Shown: one piece after another, positions 23,337-31,087 of the stretch
Position numbering within the stretch: position 1 is the first letter of the stretch
Layout: each line of letters begins with the position of its first letter
NCBI GenBank assembly: GCA_021796295.1
Contig: JAJYIA010000004.1
Coordinates: forward strand, 1 to 34,792
Length of the DNA stretch: 34,792 nt
Direction: 5' to 3'
Origin: Microcaldota archaeon
GTDB taxonomy: Archaea; Micrarchaeota; Micrarchaeia; Micrarchaeales; CABMGC01
Notes under the pieces: model-generated
What the model was told of the DNA's origin: nothing
The model's input: the letters and a program-made list of their open reading frames with translations, nothing else
Databases searched by the model: none
Translations under genes and position numbers: made by a program

Positions 23337-24215
23337 TTACAAATCAAGGGCGCGCCTTGCAAACTTCACGACGGATGATGCAGTCTCGGCTTCATAGCCT
23401 TCGAACGAATGGCCGGCCCCGTTTATGACACGGCCTGCAAAGAGCCTCGAGGAGCTTCTTTTCTCAAGTATGGAAATATATTTCCCAACAGGCATAAGCG
23501 CATACTCCTCTTTGCTGCCGAAGAGAGCGCATATGGGCGTTTTTATGGAGCCGAATTCGCTGAGAGGGCCGTTGTAATTGAAGAGCCTGGCCTCAGCATA
23601 TGCAAGGTCGGCAACCGAGAGGAACCTGCGCGGGGAGAAGAACGAGGTGCTTTTGCCCCCTATCTCATTGCCGCGCCTTGTCCTTAGATACCTGCGGCAC
23701 TGCTTTACCGTGGCGCTGAACCGTTTGCCGTGCCTCTTTGCCTGCAGTCCATAATCGTCGGCAGGGGCGAGCAGGATAAGCGCAGCTACATTGCCGCTCT
23801 TTTTCCTATACTGGAAGTAGGTTGCCTTCTGGCAGCCTGTGCTGTGCCCGATAAGTACGAATCTCCTGAAGCCCATGGTCTTGGCCGCCTTTATCGCACC
23901 GTCTATGTCAAGCACCGAGTCCTCGAACCTTTCCAGGTCTGTGCCGCCCATCTGCCATTTCTTCGCGCCTTTGGCCATGCTTAACATAGAAGCGGCGTCA
24001 TGACCCCTCGTATTTATTGAGAGAAAGCCCATGCCCGAGCCTACGAAGGCTTTGGCAAGGCCCTCTATCATTTTGCCGCTGTAGAAGTTGCCGTTCATAC
24101 CGTGCACATATATTGCGCACGCTTCGGGCCTGCCTTTCCTGGCAATGAAACCGTGCAGGATGATGTTGTCACTGGTCACAAAACTTATAAGTTTGCAGTT
24201 AAGCAGCATAGGCAT
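23337..24215 (-). CDS. Alpha/beta hydrolase (DUF1749-like)
   Basis: It contains the oxyanion-hole segment YVHGMNGNF, the nucleophile elbow LIGHSTGCQKA (Ser125), and a late GAGHSF histidine, the usual catalytic triad order. The 292 residues beginning MPMLLNCKLISFVTSD are chosen from the ATG at 24215; the open frame extends to 24440 but the extra residues have no homology and cross into a different-looking region. The closest families are esterase or acylglycerol-lipase-like cytosolic hydrolases (DUF1749). There is no signal peptide. The substrate is unknown. It borders the AT-rich island on its upstream side. Confidence 0.8.
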   Translation of the reverse strand: MPMLLNCKLISFVTSDNIILHGFIARKGRPEACAIYVHGMNGNFYSGKMIEGLAKAFVGSGMGFLSINTRGHDAASMLSMAKGAKKWQMGGTDLERFEDSVLDIDGAIKAAKTMGFRRFVLIGHSTGCQKATYFQYRKKSGNVAALILLAPADDYGLQAKRHGKRFSATVKQCRRYLRTRRGNEIGGKSTSFFSPRRFLSVADLAYAEARLFNYNGPLSEFGSIKTPICALFGSKEEYALMPVGKYISILEKRSSSRLFAGRVINGAGHSFEGYEAETASSVVKFARRALDL

Positions 24216-24406
24216 CACATCGATGCGAAGATGAGTATATGCACACCTCTCTATATAGTTTTGCATGTAATTGACAACTATCAAGAATTGTTTTGATTGG
24301 TGTAAATGTGATAATAAAAAGTGGAAAAATTGTAAAGGGTTTGGAAGAAGATTTCGTACTTGCTCAATATTGTGTGGCATTTTGACAAGCCCGCGCCTCG
24401 CTTCCG

Positions 24407-24745
24407 ATGGCAAAGGTTTTGAGATTTTGGGTTTTACCACAACTTATTGAGCAATCACAAGATTTCTATAGTAAACTTTTGAAAACAGCCATAGCGGAAG
24501 GTATAAAGCGCTTTAGCGTAGGGGCAGTTATATCCGAACGTGAAAAAGTATTGCTTTTAAGAAGAGAGAAAAACGATTTTCTAGGGGCATGTATGAAGTT
24601 CTAGGAGGTGGCGTAGAAGAAGGAGAGTCGATATTAGATTGCCTGAATAGGGAAGTAAGAGAAGAAACTGGACTATCTACTAGCAATAAGATGTTTATTT
24701 GTAGCTGCAGCTGTAGGAAAATTTTTGCTTCTGCGTTCCTGCATT
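24407..24745 (+). pseudogene. Broken NUDIX hydrolase gene (frameshift plus insertion)
   Basis: The first frame (24407-24604) runs to RFSVGAVISEREKVLLLRREKNDFLG and the next frame (from 24589) continues with MYEVLGGGVEEGESILDCLNREVREETGL, which is a complete NUDIX box (G-x5-E-x7-REVREE-x-GL). Joined, they give the first 60% of a NUDIX domain; one base of shift separates them near 24595. After about 24690 homology stops and an IS605-like palindrome follows at 24746-24799, so the 3' part seems lost. It is either a decaying acquired gene or a sequencing error plus insertion. Base composition is AT-rich like the genes that follow. Confidence 0.65.
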
Positions 24746-24799
24746 GTGGGGTTCAATTCATCTCCGCCCTGAAGGGCGGGCAGGTTTCTTGAACCCCAC
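24746..24799. repeat. Nested palindrome, IS200/IS605-like end or non-autonomous element
   Basis: Outer arms GTGGGGTTCAA (24746-24756) and TTGAACCCCAC (24789-24799) are perfect 11-bp inverted repeats. Inside them, CCGCCC-TGAA-GGGCGG (24764-24779) forms a second hairpin preceded by TTCATCT. The TTCAT + stem + TGAA loop design is shared with 1801-1826 near the left edge. It fits a right-end structure of an IS605-type element inserted in the NUDIX gene. Confidence 0.6.
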
Positions 24800-24810
24800 A
24801 CCCCTTCACG

Positions 24811-24921
24811 CTAAATATTGAAAGAGCAACAAAGTATATTAAAGCTCTTGGCTCACCATTATATGTCATATCATTAAAGGAAAAACGATACAGGATGTTT
24901 AATAAACAAAATACAGATTGA
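24811..24921 (+). pseudogene. Short open remnant upstream of the methyltransferase
   Basis: A reading frame encoding 36 residues (from LNIERATKYIKALG to a TGA at 24919-24921) is open between the palindrome and the methyltransferase start, without a good start codon. It may be the 3' end of the gene cut by the palindrome. I do not recognise the product. Confidence 0.3.
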
Positions 24922-24925
24922 TACT

Positions 24926-25771
24926 ATGGGAGAAACTACTGAGACAGAAAGCCAACAGCTTCTACTCGAAAAGAAGAAAGAAGCAGTAGGGAAAAAGAAA
25001 ACAAAAGATAATGGAGACGTAAAGAAGATAGATGATGGGAAACCTATTATAGAAGCGACTACGCTATGGGATTATCCAAAACAAAGCTACGGCAAAACAC
25101 CTAAAGGAAATAATAAATATGCAGGTGTAACTCCGGCTTTTATAATTTATAATATGGTTATGAGGTATACACAACCCGGAGATTTAGTTTTAGACCCGAT
25201 GTGTGGGAGTGGCACTACTATTGATGTATGCAAAGAGGAAGGTAGACGCTGTATAGGTTACGATATAGTGCCAACTAGGCCAGATATAATACAAAATGAT
25301 GCGCGAAAGTTACCTTTGGAAAATGAGAGCGTTGATATGATATTCATTGATTCACCTTATGGAGATAACATAAAATATAATGAACATCCTGCCAATTTTG
25401 GTGAAATTTCTGCGGAAGATGAAAATTTCTACAAAGAATTAGAAAAAACTATGGCTGAAAGTTATCGTGTGCTAAAGCCCGGAAAAGTTATTGGTTGGTT
25501 AATTGGAGACCAGTGGGTTAAAAAGAAATTTACACCTGTTGGATTTAAAATTTGGGCGGGATTGTCGAAATATTTTGAAACTGTTGATATTGTTTGTGTA
25601 ACTAGACGCAATCAATCGTCTAATACGGGAGTATGGCACTATCGCGCGGTAAAATGGAATTTTTATCTTAGAGGTTTCAAATATTTATTCATAATGAGAA
25701 AACCATTAACCACTTCAGGTGGACAACCGACAAATGGCGATAAGGTGGCATGGACGCGCTACGATAGGTGA
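24926..25771 (+). CDS. DNA methyltransferase of a type II restriction-modification system (N4/N6 amino class)
   Basis: The 281-residue protein has the SAM-binding motif I (DPMCGSGTT, 90-98), the following acidic loop (GYDIVPTRPD), and the catalytic motif IV as DSPY (142-145), a variant of the D/S-P-P-Y of amino-methyltransferases. The upstream NNKYAGVTPAFIIYNMV resembles motif X. Motifs X-I-IV in this order with no large recognition domain between I and IV suggests an alpha-class-like layout. The first 40 residues are Lys/Glu-rich and probably disordered. It is followed at 8 bp by a restriction endonuclease, and both are markedly richer in A/T and in AAA, ATA, GAA codons than surrounding genes, pointing to recent transfer. 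Confidence 0.85.
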   Translation: MGETTETESQQLLLEKKKEAVGKKKTKDNGDVKKIDDGKPIIEATTLWDYPKQSYGKTPKGNNKYAGVTPAFIIYNMVMRYTQPGDLVLDPMCGSGTTIDVCKEEGRRCIGYDIVPTRPDIIQNDARKLPLENESVDMIFIDSPYGDNIKYNEHPANFGEISAEDENFYKELEKTMAESYRVLKPGKVIGWLIGDQWVKKKFTPVGFKIWAGLSKYFETVDIVCVTRRNQSSNTGVWHYRAVKWNFYLRGFKYLFIMRKPLTTSGGQPTNGDKVAWTRYDR

Positions 25772-25778
25772 ATGAGGG

Positions 25779-26492
25779 ATGAATAGCGAAGACCTAATCA
25801 GTTTATATGACGAAATGAAAGGTAAATATGGCAAGGAAACTTATAGGCATGTATCGGAGATGCTAAAGAAAGCTAAGGAAATTCATAGAAAAGACTTCAT
25901 AAACAGCGTTACAGCGAAACGCGCCGAAAGCGAAGGAAGAACTCCGGATCACGAACAATCGTGGAGAGCGTTTAAGGGAAAGAATCTGGAAAAACTCATT
26001 ATGCACATAATCGAGGAGGAAGTTAAAAGTATAGGACTTAAAATAATAAACGGAAACGCGCTGGAAAGGACGAATAACGACAACTTATCAGAGGAACTAA
26101 ATATTGTCAAAAGAAATCTGCTTGTTAATTATGGGGAATTTGGATACCATTTACCTGACGTAGATATGATAATTTACAAACCAAAAACGCGGAAAATAAT
26201 AGCTGTATTATCAAGCAAAGTTACACTCAGAGAAAGAATCGCACAGACAGGCTATTGGAAAATAAAATTAGCGAGTGATAGCGCAACTAAGCACATCAAG
26301 GTATTTTTCGTAACACCCGATGAAGATGGAACACTAACTCAAAGAAAACCTGCGAAGAAAGGTAGAGCAATCGTAGAGATAGATACTGATGGTAGTTACA
26401 TACTAAGCGAAACTAAGGTTGAAGAAAGCAGCAAAGTAAAGATGCTTGATAAGTTTATAGAGGATTTAACTGAACTTGCAGAAAAGGCATAA
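25779..26492 (+). CDS. Type II restriction endonuclease, PD-(D/E)xK-like (possibly BsaWI-type)
   Basis: This 237-residue protein follows the methyltransferase. The segment LPDVDMIIYKPKTRKIIAVLSSKVTLRERI (125-153) has PD-D then a hydrophobic strand and S-x-K (145-147), with E152 shortly after, the arrangement of nucleases of the PD-(D/E)xK group where the second carboxylate is shifted, as in the CCGG-recognition family. From memory the 'SSKvtLRERiaQTgYWK' block resembles the BsaWI-like endonucleases (sites of the CCGG type), but I could not search. Methylation by the neighbour would protect the host. The target sequence is not deducible here. Confidence 0.7.
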   Translation: MNSEDLISLYDEMKGKYGKETYRHVSEMLKKAKEIHRKDFINSVTAKRAESEGRTPDHEQSWRAFKGKNLEKLIMHIIEEEVKSIGLKIINGNALERTNNDNLSEELNIVKRNLLVNYGEFGYHLPDVDMIIYKPKTRKIIAVLSSKVTLRERIAQTGYWKIKLASDSATKHIKVFFVTPDEDGTLTQRKPAKKGRAIVEIDTDGSYILSETKVEESSKVKMLDKFIEDLTELAEKA

Positions 26493-27101
26493 CTGAATAT
26501 AGTAAGAAATTTTAGGAAAAACTGCCAGTTGGGCATTGCAGCTCGTTGGAGCGGTAGACCTCGTAAGTTGCGTTGGCAACGCACGAGCTGTCGTGGCTAG
26601 GGTTACGGATTACCTAGTTGCAAAACCTTTTTACGAAAAGCTTTACCAAAAAGTCTGGGTGCGTAACCTTTTTGGAAAGGTTAATCGAAAACACTGGGTG
26701 CGGCTATAGCTGGTATTCGCACCGTATCCGTTTATATTTCTAAATGCAGTATGATCTGTGTGCGAAGCACAGATGTTCGCATTTAACGAAAAAAATCTAC
26801 GGTGCTTGAATGAAACAAAAGCTAGACGAGAAAGCTAGGGTCTTCGCACCCGTTCGCAACGGCAAGGTCGCGGGTGCGATTCCCGCTGAGTCCAAGACTT
26901 TTCCAAGCAGGGATTCCGGCGACAAATCCGAAGCGGGTCTGGGTGCGATTACGGTTTGAAAGCCGAAGGTTCTAAAGCCAGGCATCTGCTCCGCGGATTG
27001 GCTAACGTCTTCTGCATGGGTCACTGCATTCCGTTTCAACACTTCGCTGCCTGCCTCTGAGCGCAAGCCCTGATGCATTCATGAGCATGATGTTTCCTAC
27101 A
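26493..27101. other. 609-bp hairpin-rich noncoding tract with tRNA-like fragments
   Basis: No believable gene lies here (the open frame at 26797-27078 is antisense to the tRNA-like part). It has many hairpins: TGCGTT-GGC-AACGCA inside CTCGT/ACGAG (26560-26587), CTAGG...CCTAG (26597-26618), AACCTTT-TTGG-AAAGGTT (26665-26682), GGTGCG...CGCACC (26697-26723), ATCTGTG...CACAGAT (26754-26774). GGGTGCG recurs at 26657, 26696, 26872 and 26941. A segment at 26870-26894 is like a tRNA 3' end (GCGGG-TGCGATT-CCCGC, then TGAGTCC-A), and 26531-26568 like a degraded tRNA 5' half. Composition is more GC-rich than the restriction genes. Its role is unknown; it may be an integration scar or a structured RNA. 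Confidence 0.5.
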
Positions 27102-27205
27102 TCCCGTTGGGGTGATTTGAACACCCAACCTGCCGGTTTCTTCTTGAACGTTTTAAAGAAGGATTCAGACTACAGCCGGCCGCTCTGCCATTGAGCTACA
27201 ACGGG
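27102..27205 (-). tRNA. tRNA-Tyr (GUA) with a 32-nt intron
   Basis: On the minus strand: acceptor CCCGTTG/CAACGGG (the archaeal C1-G72 pair of tRNA-Tyr), D-arm GCTC-AATGGCA-GAGC, anticodon stem GCCGG/CCGGC with loop CTGTAG(A), anticodon GTA, variable AGGTT, T-arm GGGTG-TTCAAAT-CACCC, discriminator A. A 32-nt intron sits after position 37, leaving 72 nt. CCA is not encoded. A TATA-like box (GGTATAAAATACC, about 27228-27240) lies upstream in a 53-bp gap shared with the AAA+ gene. Confidence 0.95.
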
Positions 27206-27258
27206 TATATTGATTTTGTATACTAGGTATTTTATACCTTCTTATATTTTATTACAAT

Positions 27259-29994
27259 ATGCCAGCAAATCAAGCAGCTGCAAAGGGCAGCGGACATGCG
27301 CAGCATAGGGAGCATATAGCAATACCGCTCTCGCTCTACTGGCTTAAGGACATGCTTAGGGAGTTTGTAAGCCACGGGAACTTTCCTGACTCGCTGCTCT
27401 CGGTATTTGCGATGGTCAGCGTAGCGATTGCGTTTCCGCTCTATCCGGTAATTGTGCTTATACCGCTGCTTATCATCACGTTTGCGCTTGCGAGGCTGCA
27501 TCCCCTTATAGGGCTTATGGCCCTTCTCTTCATAACGCTGCCTATGTATGCATATCAGGCCCCGCTTCTCGCATGGCTCTTTTCAGTCTTAGTTAGCGTA
27601 TCTCTCATATTCGGATACAGGCACTACAGGACAATAACATTCGTATACGCAATGGCTGTGCTTCCCTTTTCATACCTCGGCTATTTCCTCGAGGTTCCGC
27701 TGCTTATACTGGGCACGCTTTACATAGGCCTGAAACGCAGCGCTGTTGCGGCAGTTGCCATAGTGATTCTCGTTTCGATGCTCGCTGGGCTTACAGGCAT
27801 ACAGAATACAGCCCCGCTTGTATATAACATGAAGGCGTTCCTGGACTCGGCTGGAAAGAGCGGCGCGCTTCAGTATCTTGAACCGTCAAAGACTGCGCCG
27901 GGACTTAACGGCTTTGCCTCGGGCTTCGGCGGAGCCATAGGAAGCATGTTCAGCTTTGCAGTTGCAGGCCATATATTCGACGGGATCTTCTTAGCGGGCA
28001 TAGCCGTGGCTTCAAACGCGGCTCTTGTCCTCATACAGGCGGCAGTATGGCTGCTGCTCGTATTCAGCATAAGCAGCTATGCCATGAGAAGCAGGTCTTT
28101 TCTGAAGGGTTTCGAGAGCAGCAGCGCTGAAGTGCTTCTCTTCGTGGCCTATGCCGTGCTCTCATATGCGGAAAGGACAACGTTCGACTGGAGGATACTC
28201 ACGGGCTTCATTGTGGCTCCAGCGCTTATCTTCATGCTTGAGTTCAACGACGTTAAAATAGTGAGGTCTCTTGAGGTTATGAAGGAGGATTTCATAGGCA
28301 GGCTCGGCGATTCCTTTGAGGATATAGCCCTGGGCGCAAGGGAGAGCTTTGACGATATAGGCAATTACGATGAGACGAAGAGGGAGGTGCGCGAGGCTGT
28401 CCTTGCGCCAATAGAGCACAGGGAGCTCTCAGGGGCATATGGCATAAAGCCGGCGAAGGGCATTCTGCTTTTCGGGCCGCCGGGCACAGGCAAGACCCTT
28501 CTTATGCGCGCAGTCTCGAACGAGCTGCATGCCCACTTCTTCTATGTGAAGGCTTCTGACATACTCTCGCCGCGCTCAGGGGAGAGCGCGCAGGCCCTCT
28601 CGAGGGTCTTCGAGGCGTCTGCAAAAAGCAGGCCAAGCGTTCTCTTCTTCGACGAAATAGACGAGATAGCCGGAAAGAGGGAGTCGCAGGCAGGCGATAT
28701 CGGCAGACAGCTCATTACAACGCTGCTTTCAGAGATGGACGGCTTCCAGAAGATGGAAGGGGTTGTTGTGGTGGGCTCTACAAACGTGCCTCAGCTGCTT
28801 GACCCTGGCATACTCAGGCCCGGCAGGTTTGACAAGATAATATACATGCCGCTCCCGGACCACAACGGAAGGCTGAGCATATTCAGGCATTATTCAAAGA
28901 GGTACCCCTTCGCCTCGGACATTGATTATGAAGTGCTTGCAGGCGCGACAAAGAGGTTCTCCGGAGCCGACATAGAGAACGCGTGCGCAGAGGCTGCAAG
29001 GCAGGTTGCCGAGCGCGCGATAGAGCAGTCAGAGGCCCTTAAGATAGAGACAGAGGACATAATAGACATGATACATGCCATAAAGCCCTCCACATCGCTT
29101 GCGCAGCTTGAGGCTTATGAGAAATTCAAGGTGGATTACGGGAGAAGGCTGCACCCCGAAGCGCTCGCAGAAGAGAAGATGGCGCCGGGGCTTGACGATG
29201 TGGCAGGGCTCGACGATGCCAAGAAGGCGTTCTACGAGGCCGTAGAGGTGCCGCTTAAGCACCATGAGCTTGCAGAGAAGTACGGTGTGAAGGAGATAAA
29301 GGGCGTTCTTCTTTTCGGGCCGCCTGGCACAGGCAAGAGCATGCTCATGAATGCATTCTCAGAAAGCTTGAAAGGCATAAGCGTATTCAGGGTAGAGGGC
29401 AGCGGCCTGAGCAGGGAGGCGCAGGGCAAAGCCGTTGAGTCTATGAAGGAGATATTCGAGAGGGCAAGGGAGAACTCGCCTTCAGTAATACTCATAGACG
29501 AGATAGACTCGCTCCTGCCGGACAGGGAGAAAGGCTCTGAAGAGGGCGGAATGCTTACAGGAGAGTTTTTTAGGGAATTTGATGCCATAAGCAGCGAATC
29601 AGGTGTCGTGGTTGTGGGCTCGACTAACAGGCCTGATGCGCTTGATCCTGCGGTGATAAGGCCCGGCAGGTTTGACAAGCTCGTATATGCAGGGCCGCCT
29701 GACGCCTCTGCAAGGAAGAAGATATTTGAGCTTAACCTCGGAGGTGCGCAGGTTTCCAAAGACATCGATGCCAAGGAGCTTGCAGAAATCACCGACGGGT
29801 ACACAGGCGCGGATATAGCAAACATATGCAGGCAGGCGAAGATGGAAAGTGTTGAGAAGGCGATAGACACAGGAAGCGACAACGAAATACACAACCAGGA
29901 CATTCTCAGGATTATACACGCAACAAGGCCCTCAGCGCCGAAGATAGTAATAGGCAGGTCTCTTGCATTCCTTTCAGCGCACGGAAGGAGCTGA
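27259..29994 (+). CDS. Membrane-embedded tandem AAA+ ATPase (CDC48/p97-like D1-D2)
   Basis: The 911-residue protein has two parts. Residues 40-330 hold about eight or nine hydrophobic segments with short loops, unrelated to the soluble N-domain of CDC48. Residues 360-890 are two AAA modules: first with Walker A 406-413 (GPPGTGKT), Walker B FFDEID, sensor 1 STN, arginine fingers R520/R523 (RPGRFD); second with Walker A 687-694 (GPPGTGKS), Walker B LIDEID, fingers R801/R804. Both ATPase sites look active. The aromatic pore loop of D1 is altered (FFYVKASD) and the usual WFGES of D2 is SREAQGK. There is no protease domain as in FtsH. A membrane-protein extractor or unfoldase feeding a protease is a reasonable guess. 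It converges with sua5, overlapping by 21 bp. Confidence 0.85.
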   Translation: MPANQAAAKGSGHAQHREHIAIPLSLYWLKDMLREFVSHGNFPDSLLSVFAMVSVAIAFPLYPVIVLIPLLIITFALARLHPLIGLMALLFITLPMYAYQAPLLAWLFSVLVSVSLIFGYRHYRTITFVYAMAVLPFSYLGYFLEVPLLILGTLYIGLKRSAVAAVAIVILVSMLAGLTGIQNTAPLVYNMKAFLDSAGKSGALQYLEPSKTAPGLNGFASGFGGAIGSMFSFAVAGHIFDGIFLAGIAVASNAALVLIQAAVWLLLVFSISSYAMRSRSFLKGFESSSAEVLLFVAYAVLSYAERTTFDWRILTGFIVAPALIFMLEFNDVKIVRSLEVMKEDFIGRLGDSFEDIALGARESFDDIGNYDETKREVREAVLAPIEHRELSGAYGIKPAKGILLFGPPGTGKTLLMRAVSNELHAHFFYVKASDILSPRSGESAQALSRVFEASAKSRPSVLFFDEIDEIAGKRESQAGDIGRQLITTLLSEMDGFQKMEGVVVVGSTNVPQLLDPGILRPGRFDKIIYMPLPDHNGRLSIFRHYSKRYPFASDIDYEVLAGATKRFSGADIENACAEAARQVAERAIEQSEALKIETEDIIDMIHAIKPSTSLAQLEAYEKFKVDYGRRLHPEALAEEKMAPGLDDVAGLDDAKKAFYEAVEVPLKHHELAEKYGVKEIKGVLLFGPPGTGKSMLMNAFSESLKGISVFRVEGSGLSREAQGKAVESMKEIFERARENSPSVILIDEIDSLLPDREKGSEEGGMLTGEFFREFDAISSESGVVVVGSTNRPDALDPAVIRPGRFDKLVYAGPPDASARKKIFELNLGGAQVSKDIDAKELAEITDGYTGADIANICRQAKMESVEKAIDTGSDNEIHNQDILRIIHATRPSAPKIVIGRSLAFLSAHGRS

Positions 29995-31062
29995 CCTGCC
30001 ATGGCCTGCGCGCAGTGAGGCGCGGCTCATGAGAGTATGCAGGCCTTTGGAGTTTGAGAAGACGCGGTTTTCTGATGCCCTCCTGAGCCTGTCCATTATG
30101 GCTATGCCTATGCCCTTCTCAGGAAAGGACTCGGCTATTGCGAAATCAGCATGCAAAGAGTCTACTTCTATCAGCGCCTTGAAGAGATTCCTTGCCAATT
30201 CAATGGGGTTATGCCTGCTGCCAAGCGCAAGGGTGCGCACGCCTGATGCCTTCAGAAGAAGCGAGGTCTCGTCAGAACCTATGAATGCAAGCTTTTTATC
30301 ACTGCGGATTATGCGTGGAAGAAGCGCAGGCCTTCCTGCAAAGAGGAAGAGCTGTGTCCTTGGCGAGTAATGCCTGAAGAGCATGCCCGGGCTTCTGGCT
30401 CCGGCAGAGGAGGACTTGGATGCTGTGCTGGGCCTTTTCCCGAACCAGTGCAGTATGTCCTCAGGCGTGAATGCGCCAGGCCTTAGTATTGTGAAGGTGC
30501 GCAGATCAAGAACTGTAGATTCAAGGCCGAAGCGCGTCTCTCCCGAATCTATTATGAAATCTGCAGCATTTCCGAAATACTGCGCGGCATGCGCGGCATC
30601 AGTTGCTGAAGGCCTTCCTGAGAGGTTTGCGCTGGGTGCTGCTATGGGCACTCCGCTTGCCCCTATAAGCGCAAGGGCCACCTTATGCATGGGCATCCTT
30701 ACTGCAACTGTGTCAAGACCTGCTGTTGCGCACATGGCAACAATGCCGCGCGACTTTGCAACCACAGTGAGGGGCGCGGGCCATATCTTTTTGAGTATAC
30801 CCCTGTACTCTGCAGGTATATGCGCTACAGCATCTGCCATTTGCATATTGTTTACATGCACTATGAGAGGATTCTTCTTATGTCGGCCCTTTGCTGCAAA
30901 GATGCGCAGGCAGGCCTCTTCGGAGAGTGCGTTGGAGCCTATGCCGTATACTGTTTCTGTGGGAAAGACAACAAGCGAGCCGCGCCTTACAGCCTTGGCT
31001 GCCATGACTATCTTTTCCCTTGCAACATACTTCTCGTTTATCCTGAGCAGAACTGCGCGCAC
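29974..31062 (-). CDS. sua5: Threonylcarbamoyl-AMP synthase (Sua5)
   Basis: It makes threonylcarbamoyl-AMP from threonine, bicarbonate and ATP, the first step of t6A37 synthesis in ANN-reading tRNAs (the window's tRNA-Thr(UGU) is one). The YrdC domain has GSLVVFPTETVYGIGSNA, FAAKGRHKKNPLIVHV, TVAVRMPMH and PIAAPSANLSGRPS; a linker with SPGMLFRHYSP leads to the C-terminal Sua5 domain, so this is the two-domain form. I chose the GTG at 31062 (MRAVLLRINEKYVAREKIV), 26 bp after the channel stop, since the family starts about 25 residues before the FPTETVYG segment. Its 3' end overlaps the AAA+ gene. Confidence 0.9.
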   Translation of the reverse strand: MRAVLLRINEKYVAREKIVMAAKAVRRGSLVVFPTETVYGIGSNALSEEACLRIFAAKGRHKKNPLIVHVNNMQMADAVAHIPAEYRGILKKIWPAPLTVVAKSRGIVAMCATAGLDTVAVRMPMHKVALALIGASGVPIAAPSANLSGRPSATDAAHAAQYFGNAADFIIDSGETRFGLESTVLDLRTFTILRPGAFTPEDILHWFGKRPSTASKSSSAGARSPGMLFRHYSPRTQLFLFAGRPALLPRIIRSDKKLAFIGSDETSLLLKASGVRTLALGSRHNPIELARNLFKALIEVDSLHADFAIAESFPEKGIGIAIMDRLRRASENRVFSNSKGLHTLMSRASLRAGHGRSAPSVR

Positions 31063-31087
31063 AGCATCATCAGATTTTACACACTGA

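Noticed and set aside
26797-27078. Open frame on the minus strand (93 codons) in the noncoding tract
   Set aside because: It is antisense to the tRNA-like 3' segment and hairpins, has no recognisable domain, and reads like the spurious translations that come from antisense tRNA DNA.
26493-27101. RNase P RNA or SRP RNA in the hairpin-rich tract
   Set aside because: The conserved RNase P cores (GAGGAAAGTC-like) and the SRP helix 8 GGAA-tetraloop motif are not present on either strand.
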